Positions 1 to 8,580 of a stretch of DNA of 34,689 nt are shown here, piece after piece. The notes beneath the pieces are model-generated. The model had not been told where the DNA came from. It saw only the letters and a program-made list of their open reading frames with translations, and ran no database searches. This stretch comes from Planctomycetota bacterium (lineage in GTDB: Bacteria > Planctomycetota > Planctomycetia > Pirellulales > UBA7805), in assembly GCA_003389215.1 (NCBI GenBank), contig QQVP01000026.1, positions 1-34,689 of the forward strand. Reading direction: 5' to 3'. The position numbers were made by a program, and so were the translations under genes. Position 1 is the first letter of the stretch. Each line of letters begins with the position of its first letter.

Positions 1-212
1 TACAATATCGAAGTCGCTCCGGAACACGCGTCTCTACAAACGCCCTGAATTCGGCCTGGCAGCAACGCTAGCTTGTCGGCCGCCGAGTCACATCTTAACC
101 CGCGTTGACCGGCTCCATGGCAAACTCTATGGTTCCCCACCACTCTTGTAGATTCGCCAACTGCGCCCAAATCTCGCGATGTTGGTCACGGCCTTTTTTG
201 GAACGGAATGCC

Positions 213-3200
213 ATGTGGTCACATCCCCAAATCTTTGCCGCCCTCGCCCTCTCTTTGGGGTATGTGATTGCTGGTTCGGCGGCAGGTCAGGAGCCGGCGT
301 CTGAGACAGTGGCGGCCGAATCGGCTGCCACGGAGGTGACCGCGGCGGACATCGAACGAGTTCAGAGGGACGCGGCAGCGTTGAGCGATCTGGACGATGA
401 CGTCAAAACGAAGGTTGTCGACCTGTGTCGGTCCGCCTCTGAAGAGCTACGCCGCGCCAATGAATTGAAAGCTCGGATCGTCCAACTGAAATCCGACACC
501 GATGGAGCGAAACAACGAGTCACCCGGATACGTCAGCAACTTGAGCAAATTCAGGACCGACAACCGCTGCCGCCGCAGGCGACGTTGCTACCAGATCTGG
601 AACAGGCTCTCGCAAAGCTCGAATCCCGACTGGCCGAACTCCGCAAGTCGAAAAAAGACGTTGAAGTCGAGGTGGCCGCTCGCGCGAAACGCCGCGTCGA
701 AATCCGTTCGGCGCTTGCTGCGGCCAGTGAGAAGGTCATCGAACTGAGAAAGCAGCTGGGCGCGCTGCCGCCGGGTGAACCGCCGCTGTTATCCGCTGCA
801 CGTCGTGTCGAACTACGGGCTCGCCAACTGGTTGCCGAGCTTGAAAGCCCGGCACTCGAAGCGGAGTTGGCGAAGTACGATGCGGAAGAGGCCACCAATC
901 TCCTTCGACTCCAGCGCGATCTACGGACACAAGAGGTAGCTCTCGCCGAGCGGGAACTGGCGCTGTTGGCTGACCAAGTCAAGACGGCGCGTGCCAGCGC
1001 CGCCCAAATTGCAGTTGAGCAGGCCCGTGACGAAGCGGTCGTGGTCGATCCGCTTCTTAGATCGTACGCAGATCGCAATCAACAACTTGCCGAGGCGGTG
1101 AAATCACTTACTCGGCGGATTGAAGACGTAGAAGCGGAGGCGAAAACGTCGCAGGAGACTCACAGTTCACTTCGTAAGCAATTTGACAAAACAAGAAAGA
1201 AGGTTGAGACGGTTGGCCTCAACAGCTCGATCGGCGTGCTACTTCGCCGACAGCGCATTGCGCTTGCCGACCCATCCCAGTGGCGAGTCGCCATCCACGA
1301 TCGCCAGCAGAGAATCGACGAAGCACAGTATGATCTGCTCGAGTACGACGAGGAACGCCAGGAACTGGCAGATCCCGATGCGATCATTCAAGAAATCCTA
1401 ACCCAGGCAAGCACTAGCAAGCCAGATAAATTACAGACGTCCGCGCGGGAAATACTCGCGAGACAGCGCGAGCACCTGGATGCCTTGACGCGGAGCTACA
1501 ACACGTATCTCGACACGCTCATCGAGCTTGATACGACGGAACAGACGATCATCAAGTTAACGAAGCAGTACGAAGAATTCATTAATCAACGAGTGCTCTG
1601 GATTCGCAGTGGAGGCCTACTTACCTCGGAGTTGCAATTTGACTCATCGGACGCCTGGCTCCTCAGCAGCAGCCGGTGGGCTGGCGTGCCGCAAGCTCTT
1701 TGGCGGGATGTTCAAGGCAACTGGTTGATTTACCTCGCGGTCGCGGGGATTGCTGGAGCGCTGCTTCTCTATCGGCCTCAACTGCATCGTGAACTAAGTA
1801 CCATAGCGGAATCAGTACAGCGTCCGGCCTTCTATCAATTTCTTCCTACGCTTCGCGCAGGGTTGGTTACGATCGGACTTGCGATTTGCCTGCCGGGTGT
1901 GGTTGGCTTCTTCGCGTGGCGAATCGATACAGCCGCCGGAGATGCGCCGTTCGTGAAGGCGATCGCTCAGGGACTCTGGCATACCAGCCTGGCCTGGTTT
2001 CCGGTCGAGCTTTCGCGTCAGATCTGCCAGTCCAGCGGACTGGGTGAGGTCCATTTCGGCTGGCCGACATCGGCCGTCAAGCTATTGCGACGTAATCTGC
2101 GATCGCTGATCGCACTCGGTGCGCCGCTGATCTTCATTACATCGACCTTGGCGGCCTTCGATCCAACACACGGGCATGACGCCATCGAGCGAATCTGCTT
2201 CATTGCTGGAGCAATTGTGCTCGCTGTGTTTCTGCGTCGTCTCTTCCGTCCCGTCGGCGGCGTCTTCGAGGAGTATCTTGCTTACCATCAGGGCGGGTGG
2301 ATCGACAGGCTCAAGAACACTTGGTATGTCCTGGGCATGTTGCTGCCGCTCTCGCTGGCGGGACTCGCCTTCTGGGGCTACTACTATACGGCCCAAATTC
2401 TGGCGTGGCGACTCCATGCGACGATCTGCTTCGTCGGAACGTTGATCCTGATCCGTGCAATCTTGCGACGGCTGATTGTACTGCGTCATCGCAAGTTGAG
2501 TATCGAGCAGTCGCAGAGACGAGCGGCCGAGCGTGCTGCGATCGAGGGAACGGCTGCCGAAGCGGCGGCGATCCCCGTGGAGGAACCGGTGAGCGACGTC
2601 TCCGCCCATAGCGCGCAGACGCAACGCATGCTTGGCACCGGAATGGTCGTCGCATCGCTCGTTGGCTTCTGGCTCATTTGGGTGGAAGTCCTTCCGGCGC
2701 TGAACATGCTCGATCGCTGGCCACTTTGGACGACAACGGTCCATGTCACCGAGAATGCGGTAGGCGATTCCGGCATCACGTCTCGCGTCGTAGAAAGCCT
2801 GGAGGCGATCACACTTGTGAATGTCGCTTGTGCGCTCCTCATTGTCGGAACAACGATCTTCATGGCACGCAACGTGCCGGGTCTCTTGGAAATGCTGTTG
2901 TTGCAGCCGCTTCCTCTTGAAGCGTCGATTCGTTACGCAATCACGACCTTGACCAGCTATGGGATCATTATGGTTGGCGTGATATCCGCCTGTAGCAGCA
3001 TCGGTCTGCAATGGTCGCAGATCCAATGGCTGGCGACCGCGTTGACGTTCGGGTTGGCCTTTGGTCTCCAGGAAATGTTTGCCAACTTCGTGTCCGGGCT
3101 GATTATCCTTTTTGAACGACCGATTCGCGTGGGCGACGTGGTAACCGTCGGCGACGTGACCGGAATCGTGTCGCGTATTCGGATTCGGGCCACATCGATC

Positions 3201-3653
3201 ACCAACTGGGATCGCAAGGAATTTATCGTTCCGAATAAGGAGTTTATCACGGGACGCGTGCTGAACTGGACGCTTTCGGACAACGTGAATCGCATCGTGA
3301 TCAATGTCGGCATTGCCTATGGCTCCGATTCGGAAGCAGCGAGAGACCTGCTGCTAGAGGTAGCCAACGAGCATCCGCTGACATTGAAAGAACCGCCTTC
3401 GCTGGCGACCTTTGAGGGATTTGGCGACAACTCGCTGAACTTCGTGCTGCGTACCTTTTTGCCCAGCATGGAGAACCGCCTGCAAGTCATCCATGAACTC
3501 CATACCGCCATCGACAAGGCGTTCCGCGAGGCAGGTATCGAGATCGCCTTCCCGCAGCGTGACCTTCATATTCGATCCGTGCCGGCGGCTTGGCAGGGGG
3601 TGGTCGCTGTGGACAGTGCGCGGGATTATGGCCACCGGCAAGATGCGGCTTAG
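213..3653 (+). CDS. MscK-like large mechanosensitive channel
   Basis: Predicted inner-membrane mechanosensitive channel with a large periplasmic N-terminus, which would release solutes on hypo-osmotic shock. I chose ATG 213 over the in-frame ATG at 105 because a signal peptide (MWSHPQIFAALALSLGYVIA, then cleavage near AAGQ) starts there; this gives 1146 residues, close to E. coli MscK (about 1120). Residues about 25-500 are charged and helical, like the periplasmic coiled-coil part of MscK. Several hydrophobic helices follow (about 505-900). The MscS core is at the C-terminal end: pore helix with GLAFGLQEMFANFVSG near residue 946, then the beta domain (RVGDVVTVGDVTGIV, VPNKEFITGRV) near 972-1012. 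It converges on mgtE, 36 bp away. Assignment to the MscS superfamily is secure; MscK-like ion or K+ gating is inferred from the architecture. Confidence 0.9.
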   Translation: MWSHPQIFAALALSLGYVIAGSAAGQEPASETVAAESAATEVTAADIERVQRDAAALSDLDDDVKTKVVDLCRSASEELRRANELKARIVQLKSDTDGAKQRVTRIRQQLEQIQDRQPLPPQATLLPDLEQALAKLESRLAELRKSKKDVEVEVAARAKRRVEIRSALAAASEKVIELRKQLGALPPGEPPLLSAARRVELRARQLVAELESPALEAELAKYDAEEATNLLRLQRDLRTQEVALAERELALLADQVKTARASAAQIAVEQARDEAVVVDPLLRSYADRNQQLAEAVKSLTRRIEDVEAEAKTSQETHSSLRKQFDKTRKKVETVGLNSSIGVLLRRQRIALADPSQWRVAIHDRQQRIDEAQYDLLEYDEERQELADPDAIIQEILTQASTSKPDKLQTSAREILARQREHLDALTRSYNTYLDTLIELDTTEQTIIKLTKQYEEFINQRVLWIRSGGLLTSELQFDSSDAWLLSSSRWAGVPQALWRDVQGNWLIYLAVAGIAGALLLYRPQLHRELSTIAESVQRPAFYQFLPTLRAGLVTIGLAICLPGVVGFFAWRIDTAAGDAPFVKAIAQGLWHTSLAWFPVELSRQICQSSGLGEVHFGWPTSAVKLLRRNLRSLIALGAPLIFITSTLAAFDPTHGHDAIERICFIAGAIVLAVFLRRLFRPVGGVFEEYLAYHQGGWIDRLKNTWYVLGMLLPLSLAGLAFWGYYYTAQILAWRLHATICFVGTLILIRAILRRLIVLRHRKLSIEQSQRRAAERAAIEGTAAEAAAIPVEEPVSDVSAHSAQTQRMLGTGMVVASLVGFWLIWVEVLPALNMLDRWPLWTTTVHVTENAVGDSGITSRVVESLEAITLVNVACALLIVGTTIFMARNVPGLLEMLLLQPLPLEASIRYAITTLTSYGIIMVGVISACSSIGLQWSQIQWLATALTFGLAFGLQEMFANFVSGLIILFERPIRVGDVVTVGDVTGIVSRIRIRATSITNWDRKEFIVPNKEFITGRVLNWTLSDNVNRIVINVGIAYGSDSEAARDLLLEVANEHPLTLKEPPSLATFEGFGDNSLNFVLRTFLPSMENRLQVIHELHTAIDKAFREAGIEIAFPQRDLHIRSVPAAWQGVVAVDSARDYGHRQDAA

Positions 3654-3689
3654 CGCGTCGCTACGTCGCACGCTATTGGAACTCGGTGG

Positions 3690-5009
3690 CTACGCCAGCA
3701 TCTGCATGAAGATCATCGCGAAGCCGAGGAATGAGGCGAAGCCGACGATGTCGGTTACCGTCGTCAGGAATATGGCCGCGGACTGTGCCGGATCGCGTCC
3801 CATCGACTTGAGCACGAGCGGAATAATGGCACCGGAGAGGGCCGCGGCTGCCATGTTGACGATCATCGATAGAAAGATCACCAACGCCAGCCCGATCTTC
3901 GACGTCTCCGTGTCACCTGAGACGTGTCGCCAGGCATAGACGCAGAGGGCCGTGACAACGGCGACGAGCACGCCGTTGATGATGCCGCCCATGAGTTCTT
4001 TTCGGATCACCCGTTTCTTCGTACCGGGAACAATCTCCCGCAGAGCCAGTCCACGCATCACGACGGCCAGCGACTGAGAGCCGGTATTTCCTCCCTGGCC
4101 AGCGACGACCGGCAGCAGGACGGCCAGCGCGGCGATTTGGGCGATGATCCCCTCAAACAATCCGACCACCGCTGCCGCCATGAACGCCGTCAACAGATTC
4201 ACGAATAGCCAGGGCAACCGACTCTTGACGACAACGGACACAGGCGACAGTGCACGCTCTTCCGCTCCAGCACCGACAAGACGCTGAAAGTCCTCAAACG
4301 CTTCAAGCTTGCCCGCCTGCAGCGCCTCGTCGTGCTTGACAACGCCAACGAGTTTGTTGTTGAAGTCGACGACCGGAAGTGCAAGAAACTTGCGTTCCGA
4401 CATTAGGTCCACGACTTCTTCGCGCGGCATCGTCGCTGGAACGCTGACGACATTGGTGCGAACGAGTGGCTCGATTGGATCGCGCGGCGCGGCCAACATC
4501 AAGTCGCGCATATTCAGAACACCTGCCAACTCACCGTCCCGTTTGGTCACATAGAGATAATACAGCGCTTCGCGCGGTGCTTTCCGAATGGCCGCGATTG
4601 CCTGCTGAGCGGTCAAGTCGAGTGCAAGTGCGGCCACTTTCGTCTGCATCATGCCGCCCGCCGTCTCCGCGGGGTATTCCGCCAGCTCGCGAAGCGACTG
4701 CGACGTTGCCTCCGGCAGGTCAGAGAGCAGCTGCGACCGCTGTGCTTCATCGAGATGCTGAACGATTGCTGAAGCGACGCGTGGATCGATCTCTGCGAGA
4801 ATTGCACCAGAACGCTCGGGCGCCGCGCGCTGCAGAATTTCAGCGGCTACATGTGGTTGGAGACGTTCAACCAATGCCAACGCGGTGCGACTGGAGATGG
4901 TCTTCAAGAGCCGCGTCGCTTCCTCCGTATCGAGTGACTCGACGACACGGGCCGCCTCCTCAGGATGGAGATCAACGAATGCCCGTAGCAGAGTTTCGAC
5001 GGTCTTCAT
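3690..5009 (-). CDS. mgtE: Magnesium transporter MgtE
   Basis: Mg2+-selective channel of the MgtE/SLC41 family, acting in the cytoplasmic membrane. Domain order fits the family: N-terminal helical superhelix (about 1-110, repeated LDTEEATRLL-type helices), tandem CBS domains (about 120-240), connecting helix, and five membrane helices (about 265-439). The pore signature PVVAGQGGNTGSQS is present, as is the conserved aspartate of TDIVGF near the C-terminus (about D420), which lines the Mg2+ site in known structures. The length of 439 is normal. In known MgtE the CBS and N domains close the channel when cytoplasmic Mg2+ is high. The gene is divergent from the cyclase gene at 5293 across about 280 bp. 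With mgtC and the CNNM protein it makes three Mg2+-related genes in the window. Confidence 0.95.
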   Translation of the reverse strand: MKTVETLLRAFVDLHPEEAARVVESLDTEEATRLLKTISSRTALALVERLQPHVAAEILQRAAPERSGAILAEIDPRVASAIVQHLDEAQRSQLLSDLPEATSQSLRELAEYPAETAGGMMQTKVAALALDLTAQQAIAAIRKAPREALYYLYVTKRDGELAGVLNMRDLMLAAPRDPIEPLVRTNVVSVPATMPREEVVDLMSERKFLALPVVDFNNKLVGVVKHDEALQAGKLEAFEDFQRLVGAGAEERALSPVSVVVKSRLPWLFVNLLTAFMAAAVVGLFEGIIAQIAALAVLLPVVAGQGGNTGSQSLAVVMRGLALREIVPGTKKRVIRKELMGGIINGVLVAVVTALCVYAWRHVSGDTETSKIGLALVIFLSMIVNMAAAALSGAIIPLVLKSMGRDPAQSAAIFLTTVTDIVGFASFLGFAMIFMQMLA

Positions 5010-5182
5010 CTATTGGGTACTCCAGGAGTGCTTACGGAGAATCTTAACGGCGGGATGCTACTGCAGCCGTCAAAAATCGCTCAAGCCCGCTAGATTCTAG
5101 CAGAAATGGCGGATGTTGGACGAGATCGACTTGCTCGCGCCGACCGGACTTCCCTTACTTCAATCCCTCTCTTACTTCAAGC

Positions 5183-5212
5183 TTGGAACCAATCGGCGTC
5201 TATTCGTAGAAT
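5183..5212 (+). promoter_or_regulatory. Possible sigma-70-type promoter of the cyclase gene
   Basis: TTGGAA and TAGAAT are separated by 18 bp in the mgtE-cyclase intergenic region, about 80 bp before ATG 5293. Both hexamers deviate from consensus, so this is a weak candidate based on pattern only. Confidence 0.22.
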
Positions 5213-5292
5213 AAACCCATGACCGCGTTGCGCTACCCAATCCATGGCGCGCTAAACAGTCCAGCGTTCTTTACGGTCCTATAGAGCACACG

Positions 5293-6771
5293 ATGGACTT
5301 CGTTCAAGAGGTAGCTCGTTCCTTCCGCCCTGCCGATGCCTTCGACATCGCGCTCGTGGCGATCTTTGTTTATACAGGGCTGACGTGGTTCAAAGAAACA
5401 ACGTCCCGATCGGTCTTAGTCGGTGTGGGATTATTGACGCTTGTGTATTTCGCCGCCCGAGCGCTGGACATGTTTATGACGGTCTTCCTGTTTCAGGCCG
5501 TCTTTGCAGTGCTGTTGATCGCGCTCGTCGTCGTGTTTCAGGAGGACCTTCGCCGGGCGTTCGAGCGATTAGCGGCTTTAGGCACGGTCACGGATCGTCT
5601 GCGACCGGCCACGGAATTTGCGGAGATTGACTCGCTGGTCGAGATCGCGTCTGATCTGGCGGCGAAGAAGGTAGGCGCACTCATCGTCCTGAAGGGGGAA
5701 GAGCCACTCGATCGACACGTCGACGGCGGCATTCCCATGGACGGCCATATCAGCAAGCCTCTCCTGGACAGCATCTTCGATCCCCACTCGATGGGCCACG
5801 ACGGCGCTGTCATCATCGAGAAGGAACGAATCCGCCAGTTCGCTGCGCACCTTCCGCTTTCGAAAAACAAGAAGCAGATCGGTACGCGGGGTACGCGTCA
5901 TAGCGCGGCACTGGGGCTCTCCGAAGTTTCCGACGCACTCTGTATCGTCGTATCAGAAGAGCGGGGTGAAATTAGCCTCGCGCAGCGCAGCAAGCTGACG
6001 AAGATGGGGACGCCGGCGGAGCTAAAAAGTCGACTTGTCCGCTTTTGTGAGAAACATTATCCACACCGCTCGCGATCGTTCTTCTCGCGACTCGTTCGTG
6101 AGAATGCCCTGCTCAAGTGCGCATCACTTGCGCTTGCCTGCGTGGCCTGGTCGTTTATTGTCTACGACGCCGAGACGATCCAGCAAACCGTGCTTGTCCC
6201 GATCGAGTTTGTCAATAAGCGATCGGAACTCGTCATCGACGATGCGACTCCGGGAGAGGCTCGCGTAACCCTGAGTGGCTACCAAAGGACGTTCAATCTG
6301 CTTGAGCCGCGAGATTTGAAGTTCGTAATCGATCTCAACGAGTTCGATGAAGGATCGCATCGATTGCAGTTGGATGAAGTGCAACTTCAGGACGAAAAGG
6401 ACTTGAAGATTACGCGCGTTTCGCCACGAGTAATCGACGTCGTTCTTCACCGACAGGTCTCCATGGAGTTGACAGTCGAACCCACCACCATCGGCCGCGT
6501 GCCGCCGCCCCGCGCGTTGGTATCGATCACGCCGAATCCGCCCAAAGTCGGCGTAACCTTCATCAAGAAACGAGCGATCGGATCCCAGCGGATATATACG
6601 GAGCCGATTGATCTGGGGAAGATCGACAAGAGCATGACGGTAAAAGCAAAACTGCAATTGCCGCAAGATGTACAACTATCCGGTGGTGTATCGTCGACAA
6701 TCGAGGTGCGCGTCGAAGTCAGGCAACCTGAGGCGGCTCCGCCTAAGGAACAGAACTCCACGCCCGAATAG
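5293..6771 (+). CDS. cdaA: Diadenylate cyclase (CdaA/DacA type) fused to a YbbR domain
   Basis: Predicted membrane-bound enzyme making cyclic di-AMP from two ATP. Three N-terminal helices (about 16-31, 41-57, 60-82) precede a cytoplasmic DisA_N/DAC domain (about 88-245) with the catalytic DGA motif at residues 170-172 (GHDGAVII) and GTRHSAALGLSE around 200-211. A fourth helix (about 275-293, CASLALACVAWSFIV) leads into a YbbR/CdaR-like region to the C-terminus (492 aa), which should be outside the membrane. In Firmicutes CdaA and its regulator CdaR (YbbR repeats) are separate neighbouring genes; here they form one chain. One oddity is that the usual RHR triad reads RHS (202-204). The DHH phosphoesterase 149 bp downstream is the natural partner for turnover. 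The start has only a weak ribosome site. Confidence 0.9.
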   Translation: MDFVQEVARSFRPADAFDIALVAIFVYTGLTWFKETTSRSVLVGVGLLTLVYFAARALDMFMTVFLFQAVFAVLLIALVVVFQEDLRRAFERLAALGTVTDRLRPATEFAEIDSLVEIASDLAAKKVGALIVLKGEEPLDRHVDGGIPMDGHISKPLLDSIFDPHSMGHDGAVIIEKERIRQFAAHLPLSKNKKQIGTRGTRHSAALGLSEVSDALCIVVSEERGEISLAQRSKLTKMGTPAELKSRLVRFCEKHYPHRSRSFFSRLVRENALLKCASLALACVAWSFIVYDAETIQQTVLVPIEFVNKRSELVIDDATPGEARVTLSGYQRTFNLLEPRDLKFVIDLNEFDEGSHRLQLDEVQLQDEKDLKITRVSPRVIDVVLHRQVSMELTVEPTTIGRVPPPRALVSITPNPPKVGVTFIKKRAIGSQRIYTEPIDLGKIDKSMTVKAKLQLPQDVQLSGGVSSTIEVRVEVRQPEAAPPKEQNSTPE

Positions 6772-6920
6772 AGCGCGAAGCAATACCGATTACGCAGCGT
6801 GGGCAGCGGCAGCCTTGCGACTCGCTGCTATGACAATGGTCGACGCACAGTTATGATGAATAGATGTGGATCGGTATCACTGCCGGACAAACATGATCAG
6901 AAGACGAATGTGGCGCGCCC

Positions 6921-7970
6921 GTGGCAGAAGATATTTCGACCTCACACCACCTTCTCGATGCCTTACGCGGTTATCAAGAGATTATTGTCGTGATGCACGA
7001 CAATCCGGATCCGGACGCGATTGCATCAGGCTGGGCGATTGGGACCATCATCGAGGAGAAACTGGGGCTGGGCGTGCGACTAGTTGCAGGTGGCGCAATC
7101 GTACGGGCCGAGAATCGGCACATGGTGGACCTGCTCGCCCCACCAGTGCAGCTCGTGATCAACATCGATATCCCGGACAATGCCGCTGCCGTGTTGGTTG
7201 ATTGTGGGCTCGACGCCGACAATCAACTGCTGACCCGCGATGGTATCGAACCGGTCGCTGTCATCGATCATCATCTCACGGATCAGGCACCGCGTGAAAT
7301 TCCTTTCGTCGATGTCCGACCAGACGTGGCGGCATCGGCAACGATTGCGGCCAGCTATCTGCGGGAACAGTCGATCGAGCCTGGACCGAAGTTGGCAACG
7401 GCACTCACGTATGCGATGCGTACCGAGACGCGTGGTTGTGAATTTCGGTACTCTGTCCTGGATCACGAGATGCTCGTCTGGCTGACGCGGCGGGCCGAGC
7501 CGGAGCTACTCGCCGAGATCGAGAGCGCTCCGCTCGAAAGGGAGTACTACGCTGATCTGGCGGCGGCGTTGCGTGCAACTGAGATCTATCATCGAACGGG
7601 ATATTGCCTGCTGCCGCGCGCCGCAGGACCGGAGATCGTGGGAGAAATCGCCGATCTGTTGATTCGATGTAAGGAAGTGGAGTGCGTTCTTTGCGCGGCA
7701 CTGTGCGACGACGACGTCGTGATCTCGGCACGAACCGAGTTTCAGGGGATGAATGCGGCTCGACTCTTGCGGAAGACGCTTGCGGAACTCGGTCATTGTG
7801 GCGGACATCGCCATCGAGCCGGCGGTAAGATCGCTAAGGTCAAACAGGAGCCCCAGATCGTTGCCGACCTTTGTAACGAACTGCGTAGGCGCTGGCTCGC
7901 CGCGTGTGGTATCGAGAGCGACGAGCGAAGTGCACCCCTACTGATTGACGATACCTGTCCACCGGAATGA
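6921..7970 (+). CDS. DHH/DHHA1 phosphoesterase (NrnA / cyclic-di-AMP phosphodiesterase type)
   Basis: Soluble 349-aa phosphoesterase of the RecJ-like DHH superfamily. It shows the metal-binding motif HDNPDPDAIAS (H26, D27, D30, D32), a central VDCG segment, the DHH triad at 116-118 (VIDHHLTD), and the DHHA1 substrate motif GGHRHRAGG at 294-302. There are no PAS, GGDEF, CBS or membrane segments, so it resembles stand-alone NrnA or DhhP/Pde2 enzymes, not GdpP. Those families cleave short oligoribonucleotides, pAp, pApA or cyclic di-AMP. Its position directly after a diadenylate cyclase favours a role in cyclic di-AMP or pApA breakdown, but sequence alone cannot separate this from nano-RNase activity. 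The start codon is GTG. Confidence 0.88.
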   Translation: MAEDISTSHHLLDALRGYQEIIVVMHDNPDPDAIASGWAIGTIIEEKLGLGVRLVAGGAIVRAENRHMVDLLAPPVQLVINIDIPDNAAAVLVDCGLDADNQLLTRDGIEPVAVIDHHLTDQAPREIPFVDVRPDVAASATIAASYLREQSIEPGPKLATALTYAMRTETRGCEFRYSVLDHEMLVWLTRRAEPELLAEIESAPLEREYYADLAAALRATEIYHRTGYCLLPRAAGPEIVGEIADLLIRCKEVECVLCAALCDDDVVISARTEFQGMNAARLLRKTLAELGHCGGHRHRAGGKIAKVKQEPQIVADLCNELRRRWLAACGIESDERSAPLLIDDTCPPE

Positions 7971-7997
7971 TCTACTTCGCGCCGGATTGCTAGGAAC

Positions 7998-8546
7998 ATG
8001 AAGAAGCCGGCAAAAGCTGAAAAGGTTGTTCCCACGATCGGTTGGCGCGAGTGGATCGCGCTTCCGAACCTTGGCATCAAGCAAATTAAGGCCAAGGTAG
8101 ATACCGGTGCTCGATCATCTGCGCTTCACGCGGTGGATTTGGAGACATTCAAGCGACACGGCCGAGATTTCGTTCGCTTCAAAGTGCATCCCGAACAGCG
8201 AAACAGCAAACGGACCGTAATCGCCGAAGCCGAAGTGCTGGAGTATCGTAAGGTTAAGAGTTCCGGCGGTCATCAGACGAGACGACCGGTAATTCTCACG
8301 TCGGTCAGTGCCCTCGGGCAGACGTGGGAGGTAGAGTTGACGTTAGTCTCCCGCGACGAGATGGGATTCCGAATGCTCTTGGGACGCGAGGCGATACGCC
8401 GCCGCATGATCGTTGACCCTGGACGCTCGTTTCTCAACGGCCGGCCAAAGAGGAAGAAGGCCAAGAAGAAGAAGGCCAAGAAGAAGAAGGCCAAGAAGAA
8501 GAAGGTCAAGAAGAAGAAACCGACACGAGTCAAGCGGACACGCTGA
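7998..8546 (+). CDS. Retropepsin-like protease (ATP-dependent zinc protease family, RimB-like) with lysine-repeat tail
   Basis: Small aspartic-protease-like protein of the PF05618 family, often annotated ATP-dependent zinc protease. The active-site motif is VDTGARSSALHA (D35-T36-G37-A38), and LLGREAIRR is the second conserved segment. This family travels with RimK-type glutamate ligases; in Pseudomonas the RimB member trims glutamate tails added to ribosomal protein S6. Here rimK lies 1.2 kb away on the other strand, with an AstE-family hydrolase between. The last 30 or so residues are unusual: four near-perfect AKKKK/VKKKK pentapeptides then PTRVKRTR, a strongly basic tail that could bind RNA, the ribosome or acidic (polyglutamate) chains. 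The start at ATG 7998 lies 27 bp after the DHH gene, so the two may be co-transcribed. Confidence 0.85.
   Translation: MKKPAKAEKVVPTIGWREWIALPNLGIKQIKAKVDTGARSSALHAVDLETFKRHGRDFVRFKVHPEQRNSKRTVIAEAEVLEYRKVKSSGGHQTRRPVILTSVSALGQTWEVELTLVSRDEMGFRMLLGREAIRRRMIVDPGRSFLNGRPKRKKAKKKKAKKKKAKKKKVKKKKPTRVKRTR
8454..8519 (+). repeat. 15-bp in-frame tandem repeat encoding a polylysine tail
   Basis: The unit AAGGCCAAGAAGAAG (K-A-K-K-K with flanking lysines) recurs at 15-bp period about four times inside the 3' end of the retropepsin-like gene. The last copy has GTC (Val) for GCC (Ala). The copies are almost identical at DNA level, which suggests recent slippage expansion. Confidence 0.9.
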
Positions 8547-8580
8547 GGTTCGTCGATCGCCAAGTGGGCGCGAGATCAGG

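Noticed and set aside
2082..3026. A 314-codon frame on the minus strand inside the MscK-like gene
   Set aside because: Antisense to conserved channel sequence, with low-complexity charged composition.
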